A stretch of DNA of 64,000 nt from Duganella qianjiadongensis. Lineage in GTDB: Bacteria; Pseudomonadota; Gammaproteobacteria; Burkholderiales; Burkholderiaceae_D. A model generated the notes under the pieces. The model ran no database searches. It had not been told where the DNA came from and worked only from the letters and a program-made list of their open reading frames with translations. The stretch lies in the NCBI RefSeq assembly GCF_009857915.1, contig NZ_WWCM01000002.1, forward strand, positions 580,429-644,428, read 5' to 3'. This document shows, in pieces, positions 54,646 to 63,135 of the stretch (position 1 is its first letter; each line of letters starts with the position of its first letter). A program made the position numbers and the translations under genes.

Positions 54646-55754
54646 AACAGCCCGATGTCATCATCGTCGGCGCCGGCATCATCGGCGCCGCCTGCGCCGA
54701 CACGCTCAGCGAGCGCGGGCTGCAGGTCACGGTGATCGAACAGGACGTGCCGGGCAGCGGCGCTACCGCGGCCGGCATGGGCCATCTGGTGGTGATGGAC
54801 GATAATCCGGCCGAACTGGCCCTGTCGTCCTACTCGCTGACGCTATGGCGCCAGCTGGCCGCCGGGCAGGATCAGGCGGCCAGCCACGAATACCGCCAGT
54901 GCGGCACTATCTGGGTCGCGGCTGACGAAGAAGAAATGGCGGCAGCCCGCGCCAAGGCCGAAGTGCTGGGCGCCCACGGCATCGCCTGCGACATGCTGGA
55001 CGCGAACCAGCTGTATGCCGCCGAACCGCAGTTACGCGCCGGTCTGGCCGGCGGTCTGCTGGTGCGCGGCGACGGGCTGGTGTACGCCCCCAAGAGTGCC
55101 CGTCTGCTGCTGGGCAAAGCGCAGGCGCGCGGCGCCGTGCTTGAATATGGCAGCGTAACGGCGCTGCAAGACCACGGCGTGCTGCTGGCTGATGGCAGCA
55201 TCCTGCACGCCCCTCGGATCGTGCTGGCCGCCGGTTCGCGCTGCAGCCTGCTGCTGCCGGAACTGCCGCTGCAGCCAAAAAAAGGCCATATCGCCATCAC
55301 CGACCGCTATCCGGGCTTTATCCGCCACCAGCTGGTCGAGCTGGGCTACATCAAAAGCGCCCATGCTGCCAGCGGCAGCTCGGTGGCCTTCAATCTGCAA
55401 CCGCGTCCCACCGGCCAGATTCTGATCGGCTCCTCGCGCCAGTTCGGCAGCACCGATCCGGCGCTCGACAACGCGATGCTACAAGCCATGCTGCGCCATG
55501 CCGTCAGCTTTACTCCGGCACTGGCACAGCACCATATTCTGCGCTGCTGGACCGGCCTGCGCGCCGCCACGCCCGACGGGCTGCCGCTGATCGGACCACA
55601 CCCTGCGCGCCAGGGCCTGTGGCTGGCCACCGGCCACGAAGGCCTGGGCATCACCACGTCGCTGGCCACGGCCCAGCTGCTGGCCAGCCAGATGTGCGGC
55701 GGCAGCAGCGCGATTGCCACCAGCCCCTATTTGCCGGGACGATTCCATGGCTGA
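54642..55754 (+). CDS. D-hydroxyproline dehydrogenase, FAD oxidase subunit
   Basis: A 370-residue DAO-type flavoprotein, the catalytic subunit that oxidises cis-4-hydroxy-D-proline to 1-pyrroline-4-hydroxy-2-carboxylate. The FAD dinucleotide fold is visible at the start ([20 protein letters not shown]) and the C-terminal FAD contact in [18 protein letters not shown] with [20 protein letters not shown] start at 54642 overlaps the epimerase stop by 4 bp; the longer frame from 54390 is internal to the epimerase gene. It works with the next two products, a [2Fe-2S] protein and an NAD(P)/FAD protein, as a heteromeric dehydrogenase of the HcnABC/LhpBEF type. Confidence 0.92.
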   Translation: MKQPDVIIVGAGIIGAACADTLSERGLQVTVIEQDVPGSGATAAGMGHLVVMDDNPAELALSSYSLTLWRQLAAGQDQAASHEYRQCGTIWVAADEEEMAAARAKAEVLGAHGIACDMLDANQLYAAEPQLRAGLAGGLLVRGDGLVYAPKSARLLLGKAQARGAVLEYGSVTALQDHGVLLADGSILHAPRIVLAAGSRCSLLLPELPLQPKKGHIAITDRYPGFIRHQLVELGYIKSAHAASGSSVAFNLQPRPTGQILIGSSRQFGSTDPALDNAMLQAMLRHAVSFTPALAQHHILRCWTGLRAATPDGLPLIGPHPARQGLWLATGHEGLGITTSLATAQLLASQMCGGSSAIATSPYLPGRFHG

Positions 55755-56001
55755 GATCACCATCTACATCAACCAGCAGGCCGTGCAGGTCGAGGCCGGC
55801 ATCAGCGTGGCCTCCGCGCTGGCCATGCATGGCAGCGCAGTGACGCGCTATTCGGTTAGCGGCACGGCGCGCGCCCCGCTGTGCGGCATGGGCGTGTGTC
55901 AGGAATGCCGCAGCACCATCAACGGCGTACAGCACCAGCTGGCCTGCCAGACGCCGTGCGTAGCAGGCTTGCGCGTCGAGCGCTGCGAGGTGGTGCGATG
56001 A
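55747..56001 (+). CDS. D-hydroxyproline dehydrogenase, [2Fe-2S] gamma subunit
   Basis: An 84-residue ferredoxin-like protein. It carries the plant-type [2Fe-2S] loop APLCGMGVCQECRSTIN with the last ligand in QLACQTPC. It matches the small HcnA-like subunit that shuttles electrons between the two flavin subunits. Starts 8 bp inside the preceding gene and ends 4 bp inside the next, indicating strict co-translation. Confidence 0.92.
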   Translation: MAEITIYINQQAVQVEAGISVASALAMHGSAVTRYSVSGTARAPLCGMGVCQECRSTINGVQHQLACQTPCVAGLRVERCEVVR

Positions 56002-57305
56002 AGTACTACGATATTCTGGTGGTGGGCGCCGGTCCGGCCGGACTGGCGGCAGCGCAGGCGGCAGCGGCCAGTGGCCGCAAGGTCGGCATCATCGACGACA
56101 ATCCGCAGGCCGGTGGCCAGATCTGGCGGGGCGGTCCCGCCAGCCAGAGCGACGCGCGCGCCCGCACCCTGTGGCTGGCCTTGCACGACGCGCCGAATGT
56201 GGAATTCCTCAGCCAGACGCGGGTCCTGTACGCGCCGGCCCCGCAGCAGCTGCAGGTACAGACGCCGGTCAGTGGCATGACCTTGCACTACCAGCGCCTG
56301 ATACTGGCCACCGGCGCGCGCGAACGCCTGCTGCCCTTCCCCGGCTGGACCCTGCCCGGTGTGACCGGTGCAGGCGGCCTGCAGGCACTCAGCAAAGGCG
56401 GCTATCCGGTCGCCGGCAAGCGCGTGGTGGTGGCCGGCACTGGCCCGCTGCTGCTGGCCGTAGCGGCCACCCTGCGCGCCCGCGGTGCGGAAATCGTCGC
56501 CATCATCGAACAGGCGCCCATGCCGGCACTGGCGCGCTTTGGCGCCGGCCTGCTGGCGACGCCATCCAAGGCAGTGCAGGCGCTGCAACTGGCGCGCCAG
56601 TTGCGCGGCATCCCCTACTGGACCGATAGCTATGTGCGTGCCGCGCTCGATGACGCGATGAAGACTCAGGAACTGCAGGCTGTGCAGGTGCAGCGCGGCA
56701 GCAGCATCGTTACACTGGAATGCGACTATCTCGCCTGTGGCTACGGCCTGCTGCCGAATGTGGAGCTGGCGCAGGCACTGGGTGCGGCCACCCATAGCCG
56801 CAAAGGCCAGACTGCCGTCAGCATCGATAGCTGGCAGCAAACGTGCATCAGCGATGTGTATTGCGCCGGCGAAGGCACCGGCATAGGCGGCGTCGATCTG
56901 GCGCTGGTGGAAGGCCGCATCGCCGGACTGGCCGCCAGCGGCGCCGTGGCCGAAACGGAAACCCTGTTCCGCCAGCGCACCCGCTGGCGCAAGTTCGCCA
57001 GCCGCCTTGAACGCGGCTTTGCCCTGCGTGCCGAAGTGCTGGCACTGGCCGAGGACAGCACGCTGGTGTGCCGCTGCGAAGACGTCTGCCACGGCGACCT
57101 GAAAACCCACAGCAGCTGGCGCAGCGCCAAGCTGCACACGCGCTGCGGCATGGGCCCCTGTCAGGGCCGCATCTGCGGCGGCGCCACCGAATTGCTGTAC
57201 GGCTGGCGGCCAGCAGCCGTACGCAGCCCTATCGTACCGGCCCGCGTGGCCAGCATGATAGCCTCAGCCCCGGAAGAGACGCCGGACCAGCAAGCAGCCC
57301 AGTAA
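55998..57305 (+). CDS. D-hydroxyproline dehydrogenase, NAD(P)/FAD alpha subunit
   Basis: A 435-residue pyridine-nucleotide-disulphide-type flavoprotein (HcnB-like). The FAD fold is at the N-terminus (ILVVGAGPAGLAAAQAAAAS), the NAD fold in KRVVVAGTGPLLLAVAATL, and the second FAD motif in VYCAGEGTGIGGVDLALVEGR. A C-terminal BFD-like [2Fe-2S] region follows, with CRCEDVCHGDL and CGMGPCQGRICGG (Cys ligands). ATGA overlap with the [2Fe-2S] gene. It passes electrons from the oxidase subunit on, probably towards quinone or an electron carrier. Confidence 0.92.
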   Translation: MKYYDILVVGAGPAGLAAAQAAAASGRKVGIIDDNPQAGGQIWRGGPASQSDARARTLWLALHDAPNVEFLSQTRVLYAPAPQQLQVQTPVSGMTLHYQRLILATGARERLLPFPGWTLPGVTGAGGLQALSKGGYPVAGKRVVVAGTGPLLLAVAATLRARGAEIVAIIEQAPMPALARFGAGLLATPSKAVQALQLARQLRGIPYWTDSYVRAALDDAMKTQELQAVQVQRGSSIVTLECDYLACGYGLLPNVELAQALGAATHSRKGQTAVSIDSWQQTCISDVYCAGEGTGIGGVDLALVEGRIAGLAASGAVAETETLFRQRTRWRKFASRLERGFALRAEVLALAEDSTLVCRCEDVCHGDLKTHSSWRSAKLHTRCGMGPCQGRICGGATELLYGWRPAAVRSPIVPARVASMIASAPEETPDQQAAQ

Positions 57306-57353
57306 CTGAACATCCAACCGAGCACCCAACCGAACTATCACAAGGAGAGCATT

Positions 57354-58265
57354 ATGGCAGCAGCAAAATGGCAAGGGGTCTTCCCTGCAGTAACCACCAA
57401 ATTCAAGGAGAACGAAGATCTCGACCACGCCGCAATGGAACAGCACTTTGCTTTCCAGATCGATAGCGGTGTCGATGCGCTGCTGACCTGCGGTTCGCTG
57501 GGCGAAGCCAGCACCCTGTCGTTCGATGAAAAACTGGAAGTGACCAGAACCGCGCTGAATGTCGCCGCTGGCCGCGTGCCGGTGCTGGTCAACGTCAGCG
57601 AAACCCGCACTGCCACCGCCTGCCGCTTCGTCGAAAAAGCACGCGAACTGGGCGTGCAGGGCCTGATGGTGATGCCGTCCGTGCTGTATGCAGCCGATGC
57701 GCGCGAAGCCATGGACAACCTGCGCACCATCGCCCAAGCCGCCCAGCTGCCTATCATGGTGTACAACAATCCCGTGTCCTACAAAGTCGATCTGACGCCG
57801 GAAGACTTCAAGCAACTGGCCGACTGCGAATGGATCGTGGCGATCAAGGAATCGACCGACAACGTGCGCCGCATTACCGACCTGCGCAACGCCGTGGGCG
57901 ATCGCTACCAGCTGTTCATGGGCGTGGACGATCTGTCCTTCGAAGGTCTGGCCGTGGGCGCGGACGGCCTGCTGGCCGGCTTGGTAGTGGCCTTCCCGAA
58001 AGAGACGGTGGCCCTGTACAAACTGATGAAAGCCAAGCGCTTTGACGAAGCCCTCAAGCTGTACCAGTGGTTCATGCCGCTGATGCACCTTGACGTCTCC
58101 ACCAAACTGGTACAGAACCTGAAGCTGGTGGAAACCCTGGCCGGTGTGGGCAACGAAAACGTGCGCCGTCCGCGTCAGCCGCTGCAAGGCGCCGACCGCG
58201 CCCGCGTCACGGCCATCGTGCAGCAGGCACTGGCTACCCGCCCTGACGTCAGCAAATTCTTCTAA
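57354..58265 (+). CDS. 1-pyrroline-4-hydroxy-2-carboxylate deaminase (DapA family)
   Basis: A 303-residue (beta/alpha)8 enzyme of the dihydrodipicolinate synthase family. The Schiff-base lysine is Lys165 in WIVAIKEST, with the tyrosine in IMVYNNPVSYK and the carboxylate loop TCGSLGEASTLS. In this operon it should deaminate the dehydrogenase product to 2,5-dioxopentanoate (alpha-ketoglutarate semialdehyde). AAGGAGAG site 8 nt before the ATG. Last gene before a strong terminator; the semialdehyde dehydrogenase that would finish the path is not in the window. Confidence 0.9.
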   Translation: MAAAKWQGVFPAVTTKFKENEDLDHAAMEQHFAFQIDSGVDALLTCGSLGEASTLSFDEKLEVTRTALNVAAGRVPVLVNVSETRTATACRFVEKARELGVQGLMVMPSVLYAADAREAMDNLRTIAQAAQLPIMVYNNPVSYKVDLTPEDFKQLADCEWIVAIKESTDNVRRITDLRNAVGDRYQLFMGVDDLSFEGLAVGADGLLAGLVVAFPKETVALYKLMKAKRFDEALKLYQWFMPLMHLDVSTKLVQNLKLVETLAGVGNENVRRPRQPLQGADRARVTAIVQQALATRPDVSKFF

Positions 58266-58306
58266 ACCCGGGCACTGGCGCGCTGTACCACGGCGCGCTT
58301 CAAGGC

Positions 58307-58348
58307 AAAACGCCAGACCCGCCGCTACGACGGCCGGTCTGGCGTTTT
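58307..58348. terminator. Terminator of the hydroxyproline operon
   Basis: AAAACGCCAGACC / GGTCTGGCGTTTT, a 13-bp perfect stem with A- and T-runs, usable from both strands. It separates the plus-strand operon from the minus-strand MFS gene. Confidence 0.9.
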
Positions 58349-58367
58349 CATTCAGGCGGCGCGACGC

Positions 58368-59756
58368 TTACAGATCGGTGATTTCCTTATGCCGAGGCAC
58401 CAGCGCCTTCATCACGCACCATGCCACCAGATAGGCCAGCGCGCAGATGGTGAACAAAATCATATAGCCCGTGCCGATATCGTTACGTGCCTTGTAAAAG
58501 TCGAACACCCAGCCGCCTAACTTGGTCAGCAGCACGCCGCCGATACCGCCGGCCATGCCGCCTATGCCGATCACCGAAGCCACCGACTTTTGCGGGAACA
58601 TGTCCGACACCGTCGTAAAGATATTCGCCGACCAGGCCTGATGGGCCGAAGCGCCCACGCCGATCAGCAGCACCGGCACCCAGTAGCTGACACTGCCTAG
58701 CGGCTGGGCCAGCAGCACCACCAGCGGGAAGAAGGCGATCACCAGCATGGCGCGCATGCGGCCATCATAGGGCGCATAGCCGCGTGCCATGAAATAGCTG
58801 GGGAACCAGCCGCCGCCGATCGAGCCGACCATGGTCATGCTGTACAGCACGGCCAGCGGGACCACGATGGCATCCCCCTTCATGCCGTACTGGGCCGACA
58901 GATAGGTCGGCAGCCAGAACAGGAAGAACCACCACACGCCATCCGTCATGAATTTACCGAAAGCGAAGGCCCAGGTCTGGCGGTATTTGAGCAGCTGCAG
59001 CCACGACACTTTGGCAGCTGGTGCAGTCGTCGCTGGTGCCGCCGGGGCCGCGCTCTGGTCGCGCCGGATGTAGGCCAGTTCCTGCGCCGACAAACGGGGC
59101 TGGCGCTCCGGCGTATCGTACAGGGTTAGCCACACGCTCATCCAGATGAAGCCGACCATGCCGATCATGATGAAGGCGCTTTGCCAGCCCCAGATGCCGG
59201 CGATGATAGGCACCGTGATAGGCGCCAGGATGGCCCCTACGTTGGCGCCGGAGTTGAAGATGCCGGTCGCCAGCGAGCGCTCGTTCTTGGGGAAGTATTC
59301 GGCCGTGGCCTTGATGGCGGCGGGGAAGTTGCCTGCCTCGCCTATCGCCAGCACGGCGCGCGACAGCATAAAACCCAGTATCGACGGCGCCACCACGATG
59401 CCGGCCGCGCCGAGCAGCACGCCAGCGGCCTCGCCCATAGGCACCGAGAAGGCGTGCATCAGCGCCCCCAGCGACCACACGCAGATCGCCACCACATAGG
59501 CGGCGCGGGTGCCGATGCGGTCGACCACCCGTCCGGCAAACAGCATGGACAGCGCATACACAAACTGGAAAGCGGCAGTGATGTTGGCGTAATCGGTATT
59601 GCTCCAGCCGAATTCACGCGACAGCTGGGGTGCCAGCAGGCTCAGCACCTGCCGGTCCAGATAGTTGATGGTAGTAGCGAAAAACAGCAGGGCGCAAATA
59701 GTCCAGCGGTACTTGCCGATGGTCGCGCCGACGTTGACGGGCTCGTTCAGGTTCAT
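58368..59756 (-). CDS. MFS transporter, ACS (anion:cation symporter) family
   Basis: A 462-residue, 12-TM major facilitator. Family features: FFATTINYLDRQVLSLLAPQL in TM1 and loop (the NYxDR of ACS/hexuronate and phthalate carriers), a long acidic-free central loop, and GEAGNFPAAIKATAEYFPKNERSLATG, the ACS signature around TM4-5. Such carriers import sugar acids and other organic anions. The start at 59756 is chosen because the longer frame (59924) adds a non-conserved, charged leader. A palindrome (59815-59832) of GntR-operator type lies 59 bp upstream. Hydroxyproline uptake is possible but not shown. Confidence 0.88.
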   Translation of the reverse strand: MNLNEPVNVGATIGKYRWTICALLFFATTINYLDRQVLSLLAPQLSREFGWSNTDYANITAAFQFVYALSMLFAGRVVDRIGTRAAYVVAICVWSLGALMHAFSVPMGEAAGVLLGAAGIVVAPSILGFMLSRAVLAIGEAGNFPAAIKATAEYFPKNERSLATGIFNSGANVGAILAPITVPIIAGIWGWQSAFIMIGMVGFIWMSVWLTLYDTPERQPRLSAQELAYIRRDQSAAPAAPATTAPAAKVSWLQLLKYRQTWAFAFGKFMTDGVWWFFLFWLPTYLSAQYGMKGDAIVVPLAVLYSMTMVGSIGGGWFPSYFMARGYAPYDGRMRAMLVIAFFPLVVLLAQPLGSVSYWVPVLLIGVGASAHQAWSANIFTTVSDMFPQKSVASVIGIGGMAGGIGGVLLTKLGGWVFDFYKARNDIGTGYMILFTICALAYLVAWCVMKALVPRHKEITDL

Positions 59757-59814
59757 GGCATCACTTCTTATCGGATGTTCTAGTGATGATCTCTCTGTCT
59801 CCACGAGATCATTG

Positions 59815-59832
59815 TTGTATGTCATCGTACAA
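59815..59832. promoter_or_regulatory. Palindrome TTGTAYG-N4-CGTACAA, candidate GntR-family operator
   Basis: Six of seven arm positions match, and the flanking g/c extends the symmetry. Its size and TTGTA..TACAA ends fit operators of the FCD class of GntR regulators. It lies 59 bp upstream of the ACS-type MFS start. No gntR gene is in the window. Confidence 0.5.
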
Positions 59833-59938
59833 CTATAAAACTGACGAGGCAAGCAAAAACCGTAAAAATTCCCTATTTCCTGAAAAATCAGTAGCTTGCC
59901 TTCACAGGCAAGCCACCAAGTCATACGACAACAACCGC

Positions 59939-61222
59939 TTAATGGGGTGTTTCGTGCTTAACCAGCAGCAGCGCGACCAGACTGATCAGCGCCGCACCCG
60001 ACAGATAATAGCCCACATATTGCAGGCCATAATTGGTCGCCAGCCACGTCGCCGCATACGGCGCCAGCGAGGCGCCCAGGATGCCGGCCAGATTGAAGGT
60101 CAGCGAGGCGCCCGTGTAGCGCACGGCCGGCGGGAACAGCTCGGACAGTATGGTGCCCAGCGGACCATAGGTCATGCCCATCAGACCCAGCCCCAGCGAG
60201 AGGAACACAGTCACCAGCAGGCTGTTGCCGGAACCAAATAGCGGCGCCATGCTCAGGCCGAACACGACGATGGCCGCCGAGACGGCCATCAGGGTGGCGC
60301 GACGGCCATGGCGGTCCGCCCACAGGGCCGAAACGGGAATGGTGAGACCAAAGAACAGCACGGCGAACAGCTGCTGGATCAGGAAGTCCTTACGGCTGAA
60401 TTTCAGCGCCGTGGTGCCCCAGCTCAGGGCAAACACCGTCATCAGGTAGAACAGCACGAAGGTCGCCATGGCGATCAGCGTGCCTAGCAACAGCACGCGG
60501 CGGTGCTCGCGCCACACGGTCAACACCGGCACCTGCACCCGCTCGTTACGTTCGATAACTTTCTGGAAGTCCGGCGTCTCATGGATTTTCAGACGGATGT
60601 ACAGGCCCACCAGCACCAGCAGCGAGCTGGCCAGGAAGGGAATACGCCAGCCGTAGTTGAAGAAATCGGCATCGCTGAGCGTCTGGCTCAGCAGCAGGAA
60701 TATACCGCCCGACATGAAGAAGCCGATAGGTGCGCCCAGCTGGGGGAACATGCCGTACCACGCACGTTTGCCCGCTGGCGCATTTTCCGTCGCCAGCAGC
60801 ACCGCCCCGCCCCACTCGCCGCCCAGGCCCAGGCCCTGGCCGAAGCGGCACAGCGCCAGCAGTGCCGGCGCCCACGTGCCGATGCTGGCATAGGTAGGCA
60901 GCGCGCCGATCAGCACGGTGGACAGGCCCATGGTCAGCAGCGCTGCCACCAGCGTGGCTTTACGGCCGATGCGGTCGCCAAAGTGGCCGAACAGGGCCGA
61001 GCCGACAGGACGGGCAAAGAAGGCGATGGCGAATGTGGCCAGCGATTGCAGCATGGCGGCAGCCGCATCGCCTGCGGGGAAGAACAGCTTGGGGAATACC
61101 AGCACGGCCGCCGTGGCGTAGATGTAGAAATCGAAGAACTCGATGGTGGTGCCGATCAGGCTGGCAAATAGCACCGTGGCGGGCGAGTTACGCGGGCTTG
61201 TGCTCGGGTGTGGCTGTGACAT
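59939..61222 (-). CDS. MFS transporter, MHS (metabolite:H+ symporter) family
   Basis: A 427-residue, 12-TM proton symporter of the ProP/ShiA/KgtP type. The family N-terminus FASLIGTTIEFFDFYIYATAAVLVFPKLFF is clear, with ARPVGSALFGHFGDRIGRKATLV in loop 2-3 and GLGLGGEWGGAVLLATENAP in TM5. The ATG at 61222 has an AGGAG site 9 nt upstream; the TTG at 61240 is rejected. Substrates in this family include betaine, proline-like osmolytes, citrate and shikimate, so hydroxyproline is plausible given its place. A 182-bp gap separates it from the ACS transporter. Confidence 0.9.
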   Translation of the reverse strand: MSQPHPSTSPRNSPATVLFASLIGTTIEFFDFYIYATAAVLVFPKLFFPAGDAAAAMLQSLATFAIAFFARPVGSALFGHFGDRIGRKATLVAALLTMGLSTVLIGALPTYASIGTWAPALLALCRFGQGLGLGGEWGGAVLLATENAPAGKRAWYGMFPQLGAPIGFFMSGGIFLLLSQTLSDADFFNYGWRIPFLASSLLVLVGLYIRLKIHETPDFQKVIERNERVQVPVLTVWREHRRVLLLGTLIAMATFVLFYLMTVFALSWGTTALKFSRKDFLIQQLFAVLFFGLTIPVSALWADRHGRRATLMAVSAAIVVFGLSMAPLFGSGNSLLVTVFLSLGLGLMGMTYGPLGTILSELFPPAVRYTGASLTFNLAGILGASLAPYAATWLATNYGLQYVGYYLSGAALISLVALLLVKHETPH

Positions 61223-61304
61223 GCGGGGCAACTCCTGCAAAGGGAAAGGTGGCCACGATCATACACAGGCCCTGCAGATGCTGCCAAGAAGTTAAAGCTG
61301 ACGG

Positions 61305-61625
61305 CTAGTCAACAATTTGCGCCAAAGCCACAGCGATCTCGTCGGCCTGCAAGGGACGTACCAGTCTTGCCACTTCCACCCCGTCGCGCAGGAAGATCAG
61401 GGTAGGCCATAGCTTGACGCGGTAGGAGCGGCCTAGCGCCCGGCCCGGTCCGTCTTCGATCTTGTAGTGGCGTAGCGGAGGCTGGGCGGCCATGGCCTGC
61501 GCCAGCGGCGCCTGCGTGGCCATGCAGTGGCCGCACCAGTTGGTGCCGAACTCCAGCACGGTGGCACCGGATAGCGCCAAGATGCTGCTGCGCTCGGGGG
61601 CGCTCGGCGTATAAACAGTTTCCAT
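61305..61625 (-). CDS. Thioredoxin family protein
   Basis: A 106-residue thioredoxin-fold protein. The redox site is WCGHC (Cys31 and Cys34) instead of the standard WCGPC, and the cis-Pro is in KLWPTLIFLRDG. The His in the CxxC raises the redox potential, as in PDI. No signal peptide, so cytoplasmic. It starts 3 nt after the stop of the ChaN lipoprotein gene and forms an operon with it. Confidence 0.88.
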   Translation of the reverse strand: METVYTPSAPERSSILALSGATVLEFGTNWCGHCMATQAPLAQAMAAQPPLRHYKIEDGPGRALGRSYRVKLWPTLIFLRDGVEVARLVRPLQADEIAVALAQIVD

Positions 61626-61628
61626 AGT

Positions 61629-62474
61629 TTATTTCGCTCCCTGCTTCAGACTGGCGCATGGATCAGGCCGCACGGGTGCAGCCACCTGTACCACCGTATC
61701 ATACTGCCCCGGCACTGCAGCCGCTTCCGTGTAGCCCACACTGTGCACGCTCAGCGCAGGCGGCAGACGGGCCAGCCAGTGCGGCACGGCGATATCCTTG
61801 CGCACATGGCCATTGCCGGCGATGAGCACCACATCGCGCGGGCGCTGCTCGCGTATCAGCCGGGCCATCCAGATATCGCGCGCCACCTGCGCATTGACCA
61901 TGCCATCGACCATCATTTCCGGCAGCATATTGCAATGGCTGGCGGCTATCTCGGCGGCCTGCGCCGCGCGCAGATCGGCCGGTAAAGCCTGCTCCAGCTG
62001 GTAATCGCGCATGCTCTGGGCATCGAACACGGCGCGCATGCCGTCGCGCACCACGCGCGAGGCATCGGCCCGCGACAGATTGCCCGCTACCAGCGGCAGA
62101 TGGTAGTCGAGCGCCAGCTGCAGCAGCGGGTAATACTGCTGCCAGTCCCAGCGTCCGCCGCCGGCCACCCGGATCAGGCACTGGGCGTCGAGGCAGGACT
62201 TCTGCGCCTTGTCGAGCAGATCCTGATTCTCGCGGTCAAACTGCTCCAGTACCAGTGCCGGCCGCCAGCCCTGCTCCACACGCTGCTGCAGCAAAGCGTA
62301 GCGCTGCTGGTGGCCAGCCGGATTATCGTGCACTTCCCCCAGCAGCCATACTTGTGCAGGAGCAACGTTCTGCGCTGCCTGTTCGGCTACCGGCTTCTGG
62401 ACCGTCGTGCAGCCCCCGAGCAATGCAAGCGCCAGCAATAGCAAGCCCCTAGTTCGACCAAATGAAAAAATCAT
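61629..62474 (-). CDS. ChaN family lipoprotein
   Basis: A 281-residue lipoprotein: signal sequence with lipobox LGGC (Cys22), mature start TTVQKP. The ChaN/Tiki fold is shown by VWLLGEVHDNPAGHQQRY near the start and VVLIAGNGHVRKDIAVP late. Members bind heme (HmuS-associated ChaN) or act as metal-dependent hydrolases; heme handling or envelope maintenance is likely. It is followed by the thioredoxin-like gene. Confidence 0.88.
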   Translation of the reverse strand: MIFSFGRTRGLLLLALALLGGCTTVQKPVAEQAAQNVAPAQVWLLGEVHDNPAGHQQRYALLQQRVEQGWRPALVLEQFDRENQDLLDKAQKSCLDAQCLIRVAGGGRWDWQQYYPLLQLALDYHLPLVAGNLSRADASRVVRDGMRAVFDAQSMRDYQLEQALPADLRAAQAAEIAASHCNMLPEMMVDGMVNAQVARDIWMARLIREQRPRDVVLIAGNGHVRKDIAVPHWLARLPPALSVHSVGYTEAAAVPGQYDTVVQVAAPVRPDPCASLKQGAK

Positions 62475-62732
62475 CTAAAACTGTCCCCGATCAAATTGAA
62501 TTATTGCTTGCATATTGGAGTATTTCTGCGCCACAGGCATCAATTAAAAATTTTCGTGTTGCGTTGCATTATTTGATTGCATAAAACAAAACACAGATGG
62601 CAATTTGTTACGAAATGTGATTTAATGCCATTTATTGGACGGCGCGCACTCCGTCGCGAAGAAAAAAACTCTAGCGAGTGTGCGTTAGGTAAGCCTTAAC
62701 GCCTTGTCCAGTATGCCTTACAGGAGTACATA
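62475..62732. other. AT-rich divergent intergenic region
   Basis: About 260 bp, clearly AT-richer than the surroundings, holding the promoters of the ChaN lipoprotein (minus) and the PEP-CTERM protein (plus). An inverted repeat GCGCACTC ... GAGTGTGC is present at about 62645-62685. No ORF. Confidence 0.5.
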
Positions 62733-63074
62733 GTGAAAATTTCGACTTGGATAAATTGCGCGCTGGCAGTGTTTGCTCTGGCCGGTAGCGCACAGGCGCA
62801 AACAGCGCCAGCTGAAAAAACCAATCTTGCACCTGCAACAATCGTTCTTGCTCCTTGCGACCAGCACGCCACGGCCAACTGCGGTCTCGATAATACTGCC
62901 AGCAAGGATAGCGATCCGGACACCTTGCCTGTTAACGACCCGAAACGGGCGCAGGAAGTCGAACCGGTAGCCCAGATTCCCGAGCCGCAAACCTTCATCA
63001 TGCTGATGTTAGGTCTGGTAGTACTGGGTTTTGCTTCGCGTCGTAGTGACGCTACGGAAAAATTCACTGATTAA
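62733..63074 (+). CDS. Small PEP-CTERM anchored secreted protein
   Basis: A 113-residue exported protein. GTG start with a CAGGAG site, signal peptide 1-22 (cleavage AQA/QTAPAEK), and a short mature part with two Cys (CDQHATANC). A classic PEP-CTERM sorting tail follows: IPEPQTFIMLMLGLVVLGFA and an RR-basic end. Such proteins are cut by exosortase and exported with extracellular polysaccharide, so the organism must encode an EpsH/exosortase system elsewhere. It shows no adhesin domain; with roughly 60 mature residues it is unusually short. Confidence 0.88.
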   Translation: MKISTWINCALAVFALAGSAQAQTAPAEKTNLAPATIVLAPCDQHATANCGLDNTASKDSDPDTLPVNDPKRAQEVEPVAQIPEPQTFIMLMLGLVVLGFASRRSDATEKFTD

Positions 63075-63092
63075 ACTACCCGCCGCTTTTCA

Positions 63093-63135
63093 AAAAAAAA
63101 TCCCGCCTGTGTCTGCGCATGGCGGGATTTTTTTT
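63093..63135. terminator. Terminator after the PEP-CTERM gene
   Basis: AAAAAAAATCCCGCC / GGCGGGATTTTTTTT with a 13-nt loop. Strong and bidirectional. The putative IS left end begins exactly after its T-run. Confidence 0.9.

Noticed and set aside
62475..62732. Sigma54 promoter for the PEP-CTERM gene
   Set aside because: GG-GC elements with 10-nt spacing are absent; the nearest candidate has 9 nt.
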